From positions 1 through 7,140 of the forward strand of contig WREJ01000058.1 of NCBI GenBank assembly GCA_009779395.1: a stretch of 7,140 bases of DNA. The letters are read 5' to 3'. Position numbers and translations under genes: made by a program. The DNA is from Coriobacteriia bacterium. GTDB taxonomy: Bacteria; Actinomycetota; Coriobacteriia; WRKU01; WQUG01. The notes beneath the pieces are model-generated. The model ran no database searches, was not told the DNA's origin, and worked only from the letters and a program-made list of their open reading frames with translations. Shown one piece after another: positions 1 to 6,775 of this stretch; the first letter of the stretch is position 1; the number at the start of each line of letters is the position of its first letter.

Positions 1-528
1 CGTGCCTATCTGCCCCGCGAAAGCAAAAAAGGGGGCGGGCAGCAGAATGCACAGCAGGCGGCGGAGTCTGTCCAGCGCAGCAAACCAGCGGCAGTACTGG
101 GCTCTGATTTGTACCAGCAGATGTTTCTCTGTGTAAGAAAGCCGCTGCTTTCTGCAGGAAATGCCCTGTATCGCGCCTCGGCTCTGTCCAATCAGAACCT
201 GCGCTTTAAAGACGGCTTGCACCACCTAGAAGATGTGCTGTTTAATGCACAGTTTTTTGCGACAGACCTGCCCATTTTGCTGACCGCGCAGCCTTTTTAC
301 GGTATTCGTGTCGTTCCGACCTCGCAAAGTCGTCTGCTGCTACAGGCAAAAGATGAGTACGCAGCGCAACGTTTAACGGTCAGCTATCGCACACTGGTAC
401 AAGAAATCAAGCAGTTGCAAAAACACAGCAGAACTGCCAAAAAGAATGTCGCTGCCTTTTGGGTTTATCGTTTAGTGGTTGTGGCAACAATCCTGCGCGC
501 ACATGCTGCGGCACTGTTGCGAAAATAA
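1..528 (+). CDS. Family 2 glycosyltransferase, C-terminal part (5' end outside window)
   Basis: The frame is open from the first base and ends at TAA 526-528, giving 175 visible residues; the start lies upstream of the window. The visible part matches the C-terminal half of GT-A fold (GT2) glycosyltransferases. The key motif is LEDVLFNAQFF (about residues 76-86), the ED-x-x-F signature near the acceptor site, followed by a hydrophobic strand and the PFYGIR...S segment typical of these enzymes. The nucleotide-sugar-binding half and the DxD motif are not in view, so neither sugar nor acceptor can be named. The visible N-terminal stretch (about residues 8-32) is rich in Gln, Lys and Gly and is probably a variable surface loop. 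The C-terminus is basic and weakly hydrophobic, which suggests membrane association. Its last 64 bp overlap the convergent glycosyltransferase on the other strand. An envelope glycan role is inferred from family and context. Confidence 0.75.
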   Translation, partial: RAYLPRESKKGGGQQNAQQAAESVQRSKPAAVLGSDLYQQMFLCVRKPLLSAGNALYRASALSNQNLRFKDGLHHLEDVLFNAQFFATDLPILLTAQPFYGIRVVPTSQSRLLLQAKDEYAAQRLTVSYRTLVQEIKQLQKHSRTAKKNVAAFWVYRLVVVATILRAHAAALLRK

Positions 529-1265
529 ACCATCCAGGCATGCAGCAGGCTGTCACCATTGACGCGTTTTGCTCGGCGGTATTCTGCTGCTGTTGCTAAT
601 ACCGCATAACTTGCGCCACCCAGACTGAAATTCGCCAGCACCCGCGGAGTAAATGCCCACAGGCGATTGCGCTTTTGCAGACGCAAAAATAGCTCGTAAT
701 CTGCAGCTATCGCAAAGCTGCTGTCAAAACCCCCCAGTTCACGCAGCAATTCAGTGCGCGCAAACCACGACTGATGGGTCGCTGGCATCGCCGGCGGAAA
801 AGGTCGCTGCAGTAGTTCTTCGCGCGGCAGCTGAATGTGCGCAGAACCATCTGGCGCAAAGATGCGCGTTGCACCGGCAACACAGTCAACAGCAGGTGAC
901 AGCAGGTCAGCAACCACCTGCAAAGCATCGGCTTCAAGCCAGTCATCGGCGTTTAGAAAAACCAGATAGTCACCCCGTGCCAGCGCAAGCCCCTTGTTCA
1001 TGGCATCGTAAATACCGGCGTCAGGCTCGCTGATGTAGCGCAGAACGCCGCTTGTTGTACCAGCAAAATCAGGGCGAGAGTTCTGGACATGCTCCCCCGT
1101 TAAATCAGTCGAGGCACCGTCGATTACCAGATATTCATAGTCACTAAAAGTTTGCGCCAGAACCGACTGAATAGTGCGTCTAATGGTAGTTTCGGCGTTG
1201 CGACACACCGTAACAATGCTAAAAAGCGGTCGCTGTTGCGTGTCAGAGTGGAGGAGGCTGTCCAT
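465..1265 (-). CDS. Family 2 glycosyltransferase (complete)
   Basis: A 266-residue GT-A enzyme that should move a sugar from a nucleotide-sugar donor to a glycan or lipid acceptor on the cytoplasmic face of the membrane. Visible motifs in order: the N-terminal strand FSIVTVCRNAETT (15-27), the VIDGASTD donor motif (47-54), SEPDAGIYDAMNKG (79-92), the metal-binding NADDW (105-109, the DxD equivalent), and FAIAADYELFLRL (184-196), which carries the acceptor-side acid D189. There is no signal peptide or clear transmembrane helix; the C-terminal 30 residues are basic and may bind membrane. Length is normal for compact GT2 enzymes of the WcaA/PGL type. The ATG follows the PBP stop with no gap (TAG then ATG) and has no good Shine-Dalgarno site, so translation is probably coupled to the PBP. 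Substrate unknown. Confidence 0.88.
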   Translation of the reverse strand: MDSLLHSDTQQRPLFSIVTVCRNAETTIRRTIQSVLAQTFSDYEYLVIDGASTDLTGEHVQNSRPDFAGTTSGVLRYISEPDAGIYDAMNKGLALARGDYLVFLNADDWLEADALQVVADLLSPAVDCVAGATRIFAPDGSAHIQLPREELLQRPFPPAMPATHQSWFARTELLRELGGFDSSFAIAADYELFLRLQKRNRLWAFTPRVLANFSLGGASYAVLATAAEYRRAKRVNGDSLLHAWMVYFRNSAAACARRIVATTTKR

Positions 1266-3254
1266 CTAGGGAGCACGTCCAATTTCTTCAAGCGTTGGAA
1301 TGGGTCGGGTCTCTACCTCGCCCGTTTCGCTGCCATCAGGGTTAGGCGCAGAGCTGGACCCTCTGCCTTTCAGACCTGTCTCGGGACGCAGCTGCAAGGC
1401 ACGCTCCATAAAGCTGCGCCAGATTTCTGCCGGAAAACTGCCACCAACAACAACACTGCGCTCGCCAACGTTGTGCAGCGAAATTTGTGCTTCGGGATAA
1501 CCCATCCACACCGCAGTAGTCACCCCCTGCGCCCAGCCCACAAACCAAGCATCGTAGTAGTTTTGTGTTGTGCCGGTCTTGCCTGACACCGCTACATCGG
1601 GGATATCTGCCCGTCTGCCTGTTCCCTGCGTTACAACTTCACGCAAAATGTCACGCACCACTGTTCCCGTCTCTTGCGAATAGATGCGTTGTGTAGGCAG
1701 CTCTTGTGGCAGCTGGTACAGTATTTCGTCCTCGTCAAGGGCATCGGTGATAAAGTTGATAGCACGCGGTTCTATGTCTATCCCTGCACGCGCAATTGTT
1801 GTGTAGGCACGCGCCATCTCGAGAGGAGAAACACCATAGCGCAAACCACCCAACGACAGAGCAGGATCGGGTTCCATGGGGGCAGCAAAACCCAGATCTT
1901 TCGCCAGTTCGACTACCTGCTGTGGTCCTAACTCTATAATCAAGCGAGCATAGACCGTATTTACCGAATGAATGGTAGCCGCGCGCACGGTCATGTTAGC
2001 TGCCGGTACTGCTCCACCGTAGTTTTCTACCCGCCACAGTTCGTCTTTCACCATGATTTCATAGGGGGTTGCGGCAAAACTTCGATCGGGGCTAATGCCC
2101 GCCTCCATCGCGGCAATCAGAGTCAGTGGCTTAAAAGCAGAGCCTGGTTGGCGGCGCGCCTGAACAGCAATATTGAACTGTTTGGTGTCCCAATCTTTGC
2201 CACCCACCAGTGCTAAAATCGCGCCGTCACTGTGACGCATGGTCACCATCGAAATGGTGGGACCCTCTTCTTTTTTGTTAAACAGGTCAGCAGCAGCCTC
2301 GGCGGCAGCCTGGACTTCGGGGTCAAGGGTCGTGTAAATGTTCAGGCCACCCTGAGCAATACGCTCGTCGTCTAGGTAGTTGTGCAGTTCGCGCGCAACA
2401 TAGTCAACAAAGAAGGGACTTTTTGCGTCAGCTGTTTTCGAGCGACGCGGTGCCAGTTCAAGAGGTGCCTCGCGGGCATCCAGATATTCTGCGCGCGAAA
2501 CTAGGTTTTGCTCATACATCATATCAAGCACGGTGTCGCGCCGATTTTGCAAGGGTTCGATGTCCTCGTGGGGGCGATAGGCCGAAGGCATATGCAAAAC
2601 ACCCGCAAGGGTTGCCGCCTGTCCAACGGTCAACTCGTGCGGCTCGACATCAAAAAATGCCTCTGAGGCAGCAGACAGACCATAGGCACCCTGCCCAAAG
2701 AATGCCATGTTTAAATAGGCTGCCAAAATGTCGCGTTTGTCACGTTCTAGTTCGACCCGCGAGGCTAAAATCGCCTCGTTAATCTTGCGAATCATGGTCT
2801 GGTCTTGTCCAACGTACATCATCTTCATCAGCTGTTGAGTAATAGTCGAGCCACCCTCGGTGATCTCGCCTGCCTGATAGTTACGCTGAATAGCACGAAT
2901 AATGCCGCGGGCATCCAGACCCGAGTGGTCAAAGAAGCGCTGATCCTCGACGGCAACGGTTGCATTAAATATCAGCTGGGGAAACTCGTGGGTTTCCATG
3001 GGCTGGCGTTCTAGGTCGCCATGCCATTTGGCAAGAACGCTACCATCGGCAGCAAATATGGTTGATGGACGCGACGACTGTCTTTGGATGGCATCAATAG
3101 AAATGTCGGGCAAAGGTTGGGCGATGATGTAGCCGATGATTGCAAGCAGCAGTACCGTGATAATCCCCACAAGACCAGCAAGGTAGACAATGAAGTGAAC
3201 TATCGTCCGTTTCTCCTTGGGGGGCTCGCTGCTGGTGGGCTTTCTTGCTTTCAC
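1266..3254 (-). CDS. Class A penicillin-binding protein (PBP1A type, bifunctional transglycosylase/transpeptidase)
   Basis: This 662-residue membrane enzyme polymerises lipid II into glycan strands and cross-links their peptides outside the membrane. A short basic cytoplasmic tail is followed by one transmembrane helix (about 18-45). The GT51 domain carries VEDQRFFDHSG (102-112, catalytic E103) and GGSTITQQLMK (134-144). The transpeptidase domain has all three motifs: PGSAFKP with nucleophile S372 and K375, SVN (430-432), and KTG (559-561). The tail after about residue 625 is Gly/Ser/Pro/Glu-rich, and no PASTA repeats are present. The chosen start is GTG at 3254-3252, three bases after the NlpC/P60 stop and without a clear Shine-Dalgarno sequence. 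This fits translational reinitiation and puts the basic tail directly before the membrane helix. The 3' end abuts the glycosyltransferase ATG. All catalytic residues are in place, so it should be active and a beta-lactam target. Confidence 0.95.
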   Translation of the reverse strand: MKARKPTSSEPPKEKRTIVHFIVYLAGLVGIITVLLLAIIGYIIAQPLPDISIDAIQRQSSRPSTIFAADGSVLAKWHGDLERQPMETHEFPQLIFNATVAVEDQRFFDHSGLDARGIIRAIQRNYQAGEITEGGSTITQQLMKMMYVGQDQTMIRKINEAILASRVELERDKRDILAAYLNMAFFGQGAYGLSAASEAFFDVEPHELTVGQAATLAGVLHMPSAYRPHEDIEPLQNRRDTVLDMMYEQNLVSRAEYLDAREAPLELAPRRSKTADAKSPFFVDYVARELHNYLDDERIAQGGLNIYTTLDPEVQAAAEAAADLFNKKEEGPTISMVTMRHSDGAILALVGGKDWDTKQFNIAVQARRQPGSAFKPLTLIAAMEAGISPDRSFAATPYEIMVKDELWRVENYGGAVPAANMTVRAATIHSVNTVYARLIIELGPQQVVELAKDLGFAAPMEPDPALSLGGLRYGVSPLEMARAYTTIARAGIDIEPRAINFITDALDEDEILYQLPQELPTQRIYSQETGTVVRDILREVVTQGTGRRADIPDVAVSGKTGTTQNYYDAWFVGWAQGVTTAVWMGYPEAQISLHNVGERSVVVGGSFPAEIWRSFMERALQLRPETGLKGRGSSSAPNPDGSETGEVETRPIPTLEEIGRAP

Positions 3255-3257
3255 GGT

Positions 3258-4367
3258 CTAGGGCCTAGTAGCACCTACAAAAATGCTGTTGAAAGCCGGT
3301 GCGTATCTGACCACGTCACCGGCGTGGGGTGCGTGAATCATCTGACCACCGCCAACATAAATGCCTACGTGGTGAATGGGATTGCCAAAAAATACTAGAT
3401 CGCCAGGACGAATATCGGCACGACTGACGCGCTGACCAGCATGAATCTGCTGCCGCGAGGTACGGGGCAGATTAATACCAACCTGTCGGTACACATAGCT
3501 AGTAAAGCCAGAGCAGTCAAACACATGGGGGCCATTTCCGCCCCACTGGTAGGGTCGTCCCAGATAACGGCGCGCAATGTTGACGACTTCGCTGCGCGGC
3601 GCACGGGTAGGGGTCGGGAAAGACTGTCCACCACCCAAGAAAGTCGATGAGCCTGCACGGGCAGCAGCAGCACGACGTTCTGCTTCTTGTTGTTCGCGTT
3701 GCAGTTGGCGTACTTCGGCTTCGATGCCGCGTAGGCGCGCCTGACGATTTGCCAGGTCACGTTCTGCGCGCTGCCGAGCCTCTAACATGCGGTCGTTCTG
3801 GAGCTTTGCCTCTGACTCGACCTCGATGAGCTCTGCACGCAAAGCCGTAACTTCGGTGCGCAGGTCCTTTAGCTCGGCAGAACTTGCTGCATCACTACGG
3901 TTGAGATTTTCGAGCAAGGTCCACAGACCGGCAAACTCTTCAAAGGATGCGGCACCCAGCAGTACTTCTAGAATGCCAGCGGTGCCATTGCGGTACACTT
4001 CTGTTGCGCGTGTATTCAGGTGCAGCTGCACCACTTCAAGGCGTGCCTGCGTTTTTTCTAGCTGGTCGTCGGCCTCTTGGCGGCGGGCAATTGCAGCCTG
4101 ATACGCCTGACGTGCTTCGAAGTAATCATCGCTAGCAAGTTGCAGTTGACGGTCAAGTTCTGCGACTTCGGCAGCAACCACCCTCGCCTGCTCTTGTCGT
4201 TCACGCAGGGTGGGATTTGCCCCAGCAACGCCGACCCCAAAGACCTGGACAGACTCCGTCGAGGCAGTGCCAAACACATCAAAGATGGGCATGACCGAGG
4301 CAGCCAGCAGCAGAAGGCTAATCGCCAGAGCGGCTATTCGTTTTGTCACAACAGGTCGTGCTGACAT
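3258..4367 (-). CDS. Secreted coiled-coil NlpC/P60 peptidoglycan endopeptidase
   Basis: A 369-residue hydrolase that should cut peptidoglycan stem peptides, usually the D-iGlu to diamino-acid bond in this family. A Sec-type signal or anchor covers about 1-35 (basic start, then a long hydrophobic run); the cleavage site is uncertain, with AGA before N51 one candidate. Residues about 53-238 form a long Glu/Arg/Ala/Gln heptad-rich coiled coil like those of CwlO, PcsB and RipC, which in other bacteria dock on FtsEX. A Gly/Ser/Pro linker (about 239-257) leads to the C40 domain with YQWGGNGPHVFDCSGF (catalytic C285), HHVGIYVGGG (H333) and MIHAP (H345), a complete Cys-His-His triad. The ATG at 4367 is supported by a strong GAGGAG site eight bases upstream. 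It leads a tight three-gene unit with the PBP and glycosyltransferase. FtsEX control is inference. Confidence 0.93.
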   Translation of the reverse strand: MSARPVVTKRIAALAISLLLLAASVMPIFDVFGTASTESVQVFGVGVAGANPTLRERQEQARVVAAEVAELDRQLQLASDDYFEARQAYQAAIARRQEADDQLEKTQARLEVVQLHLNTRATEVYRNGTAGILEVLLGAASFEEFAGLWTLLENLNRSDAASSAELKDLRTEVTALRAELIEVESEAKLQNDRMLEARQRAERDLANRQARLRGIEAEVRQLQREQQEAERRAAAARAGSSTFLGGGQSFPTPTRAPRSEVVNIARRYLGRPYQWGGNGPHVFDCSGFTSYVYRQVGINLPRTSRQQIHAGQRVSRADIRPGDLVFFGNPIHHVGIYVGGGQMIHAPHAGDVVRYAPAFNSIFVGATRP

Positions 4368-4375
4368 ACAAAAAA

Positions 4376-4381
4376 CTCCTC
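4376..4381 (-). promoter_or_regulatory. Strong ribosome binding site of the NlpC/P60 gene
   Basis: On the minus strand the sequence is GAGGAG, then eight bases (TTTTTTGT), then ATG at 4367. It is the only strong Shine-Dalgarno site in the minus-strand gene block and fixes the start of the NlpC/P60 gene. The downstream PBP and glycosyltransferase starts lack one, so this site may load ribosomes for all three. A short A/T-rich inverted repeat (CAAAAG, four bases, CTTTTG; 4381-4396) ends just before it. Confidence 0.8.
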
Positions 4382-4416
4382 AAAAGCGTTCTTTTGCAGC
4401 GGTTTTACAAACATCT

Positions 4417-4446
4417 AGTCTATCAAATTTCAGCTAATTACCGCAA
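4417..4446 (-). promoter_or_regulatory. Possible promoter of the NlpC/P60-PBP-glycosyltransferase unit
   Basis: On the minus strand a -10-like TAGACT (4417-4422) lies 18 bases after a weak -35-like TTGCGG (4441-4446). The -35 element would sit inside the end of the CwlM-like gene. The start point would be near 4410, giving a leader of about 40 bases with a strong Shine-Dalgarno site. The 62-bp gap between the two genes is long enough for a promoter, but read-through from upstream is equally possible. Confidence 0.35.
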
Positions 4447-5479
4447 GGCAGAGGGCGTCCAGTAAACGGAACGCTGTCAATTGAAGGGCTTGTGGCGGAC
4501 TGGTCTGTGACCCTGATTGCAGCTGCTGAAGCGGTATGACTACGCGCAATTCATAGCTAGCAGACACAGAATCGGTCTGTGGCGGCGAGCTTTTTGTACC
4601 AGCGCGGGTCTGCGTTTGTTGCTTGATTGCAACCATTTCTGCAGCAAGAGTTGCCGCAAACGCTGCAACATCGTCCTGATAGGTAAAGTGCAGCATTTTC
4701 TGCTGGTCTGCGCTGCTGCTGCCAGTGCTTTCTTCTGGCAGACTGTCTGTTGTGATGCGTACCACGAGGGTCGTTGTAGTAGTAGCTGCGTTTTCTTTTG
4801 CGATATTTGTTCGTGCAGCGTCCTCGAGGTTGTTGGCGTAGCGCACAATGCGGCGCAAAGCTGCCACGACCCCTGGGTTGCTGGTCTGATCACTGTGTGT
4901 ACTGCCATCATGAAACAAAGAATCAGGCTGAAACTCGACCTGAAAGTCAAAGTAGTAGTCCAAAAGTGCGCGGTAGTGTTCGCGTGGTGATCCCTGAGCC
5001 GCCGAGTGCGCCGTTCCCTCTTTGCCGTCCCACATGTGGCGCAAATCCAGCAGAGCACGCAGAGTGTTGTTACCCACAAAACCATCGGGATTAATGTCGT
5101 AGTTTTGCTGGAATTCGGTTACCGCGCGTTCAGTGTTAATGCCAAAAATACCGTCAGCACCGCCAGTCACAAAACCCAAGGAGTCCAAAGCACGCTGCAA
5201 CTGAGTGACATCTGCCCCATGAAAGTAGGGCATCCGCAAATACAGCATGCGGTCTCCTAGTTCAAAGGTGCTGTCCACCAGAGTCGACCAGGTACGCGGC
5301 CCCACGCAACCCGTTTGTTCGATACCGTGCATACGCTGAAAAGAACTGATTGCCGCTAAAGTATTATCCAAAAACGCCGCGCTGGCACCCTCGGGGCCAA
5401 TCTTGTAGCCCAAAACACGCAAACGGCGTTGGATATCTTCGACAGCAGGACCGCTGTCATTGTACTTGATAGGTTTCAT
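4430..5479 (-). CDS. CwlM-like protein: two peptidoglycan-binding modules plus a degenerate amidase-like domain
   Basis: The 349-residue product has no signal peptide. Two PG_binding_1 modules are clear: about 1-70 (with VEDIQRRLRVLGY and CVGPRTWSTL) and about 78-148 (VTQLQRALDSLGF, DGIFGINTERAV, DGFVGNNTLRALL). The spacing and the linker motif LGDRMLY closely resemble actinobacterial CwlM, a cytoplasmic regulator of MurA. In CwlM an Amidase_3 domain follows. Here residues about 175-349 keep only a faint trace: RTNIAKEN (223-230) and VVRITTDS (239-246) sit where amidases have the R...AN helix and the SIHAN zinc-ligand strand, with Thr243 in place of His. There is no DPGHGG motif. The zinc site is therefore absent and hydrolase activity unlikely. 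The region is Ser/Thr/Gln-rich, including five Thr at 233-237 encoded by mixed codons. The start ATG has no Shine-Dalgarno site; a promoter sits right before it. The CwlM assignment is from recalled family sequence, not a search. Confidence 0.8.
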   Translation of the reverse strand: MKPIKYNDSGPAVEDIQRRLRVLGYKIGPEGASAAFLDNTLAAISSFQRMHGIEQTGCVGPRTWSTLVDSTFELGDRMLYLRMPYFHGADVTQLQRALDSLGFVTGGADGIFGINTERAVTEFQQNYDINPDGFVGNNTLRALLDLRHMWDGKEGTAHSAAQGSPREHYRALLDYYFDFQVEFQPDSLFHDGSTHSDQTSNPGVVAALRRIVRYANNLEDAARTNIAKENAATTTTTLVVRITTDSLPEESTGSSSADQQKMLHFTYQDDVAAFAATLAAEMVAIKQQTQTRAGTKSSPPQTDSVSASYELRVVIPLQQLQSGSQTSPPQALQLTAFRLLDALCLAVIS

Positions 5480-5485
5480 ATGACA

Positions 5486-5494
5486 ATTATAGCA
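5486..5494 (-). promoter_or_regulatory. Extended -10 promoter placed for a leaderless mRNA
   Basis: The minus strand reads TGC-TATAAT-TGTCAT-ATG: a perfect -10 hexamer (5486-5491) with an extended TGn element (5492-5494). Six bases separate it from the A of the start codon, so transcription would begin at or next to that A. No -35 lies at 16-18 bp (TTGACC at 5514-5519 is 22 bp away), which is tolerable for an extended -10. No Shine-Dalgarno site lies near the ATG; AAGGA is 16 bases away. Leaderless mRNAs are common in actinobacteria. Confidence 0.65.
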
Positions 5495-5539
5495 ATCCTT
5501 GGGCTACAACACAGGTCAAAGGGTGTTGCAAGCGAAAAA

Positions 5540-6574
5540 TTACTGAATACGATTAACAAAGAAATCTGCCATCGACAGCAGCAGCTTGGTGGCTTTGTTC
5601 TGCTCAAGAACGGTGTTCAGGTCGTCTTTTGCAGTAGTGATAATGTCTAAAGCATAGCTGCTGGCGTAGTCAATTGAGCCGCTGTCGTACATAATTTGGA
5701 CAGCCTCTTCCAGGTCAGCGGAGTCTGTCGTGCGCGCCTGCAACAGTTCCAGTAGTCGAGCTTGTGCCTGTGGTGCGGCGTTATTCAGCGCGTGTACTGC
5801 CATCAGCGTGCGCTTGCCTTCGGTGATGTCGATGCGAAAATCCTTGCTGCGGTCAGACCCTGTCAGGTTAATCAGGTCGTCTTGGATTTGAAAGGCGAGG
5901 CCTGCGGCAAGACCAAATTCGCGCAGCGTTTCGATGCTTGCGACACTGGCACCACCAATGATGGCACCAACCGCCAAAGGAACGGCTCCTGAATAAAAGG
6001 CCGTTTTATGACGAGCCATGACCAGATAATCGTCGATTTTCAAATCGAAGCGGTTGTCGCGTGCCCAACCAATGTCGAGTGCCTGCCCCTCGATGGTGCG
6101 CGTGGTCATGTCGACTAGTTCGCGCAGGACAGCGATTTTGGTCGCATCAGCCAGGTCAGGGTCGGTGACAACGCTTCCGGTAACCAGCGACAGGGCAAGG
6201 TCACCGGCGTTAATCGCCAGTGCTACACCCTCTTTGATATGAAAGCAGGGCTCACCGCGCCGCTTTTCTGCGCCGTCTTGAATGTCGTCATGAATTAAAG
6301 CTGCCGTGTGAAAATGTTCGATAGCAAGTGCGCTACGCACAGCACGCTGCGGGTCGCCACCCACTGCCTGACATGCCAGCATACAGATAATAGGACGGTG
6401 ACGTTTGCCAGAATTGGCACTGAACTCTGCCAAGGGAGCATACAAATAGCGCAGCATGTCGCCATGCGCACCCGCATCACCGGTAAAGTACTCGGCAAGG
6501 TACTCATCAATTCTTTTTCCCTCTTTGCGCAAATGCAACTCGAAGGACAACTCTTTCAGGCGATCCAAATTCAT
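5540..6574 (-). CDS. trans-Polyprenyl diphosphate synthase
   Basis: A 344-residue soluble enzyme that adds isopentenyl diphosphate units to an allylic diphosphate, making a C20 or longer all-trans chain for quinones, carotenoids or other lipids. Family motifs: GKRHRP (56-61), first aspartate-rich motif HDDIQD (D96, D97, D100), EKRRGEP (103-109), KT (190-191), FQIQDDLINL (228-237) as second motif, and KDFRIDITEGKRT (244-256). The third Asp of the second motif is Asn (N236), a known variation in DDLLNL-type geranylgeranyl synthases. The residue five before the first motif is Ala (A91); small residues there often allow products longer than C20. The ATG at 6574 is the only start possible before the upstream stop, since no ATG/GTG/TTG occurs between them. 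It has no Shine-Dalgarno site and is preceded by three 12-bp repeats. Length is normal. Exact product length is unknown. Confidence 0.93.
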   Translation of the reverse strand: MNLDRLKELSFELHLRKEGKRIDEYLAEYFTGDAGAHGDMLRYLYAPLAEFSANSGKRHRPIICMLACQAVGGDPQRAVRSALAIEHFHTAALIHDDIQDGAEKRRGEPCFHIKEGVALAINAGDLALSLVTGSVVTDPDLADATKIAVLRELVDMTTRTIEGQALDIGWARDNRFDLKIDDYLVMARHKTAFYSGAVPLAVGAIIGGASVASIETLREFGLAAGLAFQIQDDLINLTGSDRSKDFRIDITEGKRTLMAVHALNNAAPQAQARLLELLQARTTDSADLEEAVQIMYDSGSIDYASSYALDIITTAKDDLNTVLEQNKATKLLLSMADFFVNRIQ

Positions 6575-6580
6575 GGTGTC

Positions 6581-6616
6581 ACTATCTTTACAACCGTTTC
6601 TACAACTATCCCTACA
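6581..6616 (-). repeat. Three tandem 12-bp repeats before the prenyl synthase start
   Basis: Minus-strand units in order are TGTAGGGATAGT, TGTAGAAACGGT and TGTAAAGATAGT, consensus TGTARRRAYRGT, head to tail with no gap. The last unit ends six bases before the ATG at 6574. The unit length is four codons and the stretch is open in the gene's frame but holds no start codon. Each unit ends in a GATAGT or ACGGT core; the last GATAGT sits where a -10 would give a leaderless mRNA. The function could be transcription factor binding, RNA-level control or slippage, none of which is shown. Confidence 0.75.
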
Positions 6617-6680
6617 GGCGTGTCACTTTTCAAGGCTTGCCAATTCTGACTACTTCAGTCGGGAAATTGACAACTCACTT

Positions 6681-6689
6681 AGTATAGCA
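6681..6689 (-). promoter_or_regulatory. Possible extended -10 promoter for the prenyl synthase gene
   Basis: The minus strand carries TGC-TATACT, a good -10 hexamer (6681-6686) with an extended TGn element (6687-6689), the same TGC-TAT core as the promoter of the CwlM-like gene. The hexamer 17 bp upstream (AGGGTT) is a poor -35. Transcription would start near 6674 and give a leader of about 100 bases that includes the three tandem repeats. The rest of the 201-bp stretch from 6575 to 6775 shows no supported gene. Confidence 0.5.
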
Positions 6690-6729
6690 GTTTGCAGACG
6701 AGAAACCCTCTGAACCATGGCTGTCACTC

Positions 6730-6758
6730 TTACCACCTTTCGTTGTGCGCAGTATGTT
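6730..6758 (+). promoter_or_regulatory. Possible tRNA promoter
   Basis: TTACCA (6730-6735) and TATGTT (6753-6758) are separated by 17 bp and each matches the -35 or -10 consensus at four of six positions. The start would fall near 6765, about ten bases before the mature tRNA 5' end. This is reasonable for a single tRNA gene, but both boxes are weak. Confidence 0.35.
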
Positions 6759-6775
6759 ACACTTTTGCTCGGTAT

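Noticed and set aside
1152..1586. A 144-residue plus-strand frame across the PBP/glycosyltransferase junction.
   Set aside because: It is antisense to two clearly coding genes, has shadow-like composition, and matches no family I recognise.
4381..4396. CAAAAG-CGTT-CTTTTG inverted repeat as a terminator or riboswitch-like switch before the NlpC/P60 gene.
   Set aside because: The six-pair stem is mostly A/T and too weak; no conserved riboswitch core was seen in the 62-bp gap.
4765..4785. Run of Thr codons in the CwlM-like gene as a slippage repeat.
   Set aside because: The five threonines use ACT, ACA, ACG and ACC, so it is not a nucleotide repeat.
4540..5085. A 181-residue minus-strand frame inside the CwlM-like gene, considered as a frameshifted amidase domain.
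   Set aside because: It is rich in Cys, Trp and Arg in a way typical of shadow frames and shows no amidase motif. The main frame continues unbroken to its own stop.
6667..6672. Perfect TTGACA on the plus strand as a tRNA promoter -35.
   Set aside because: No acceptable -10 follows at 16-18 bp, and it lies over 100 bp from the tRNA.
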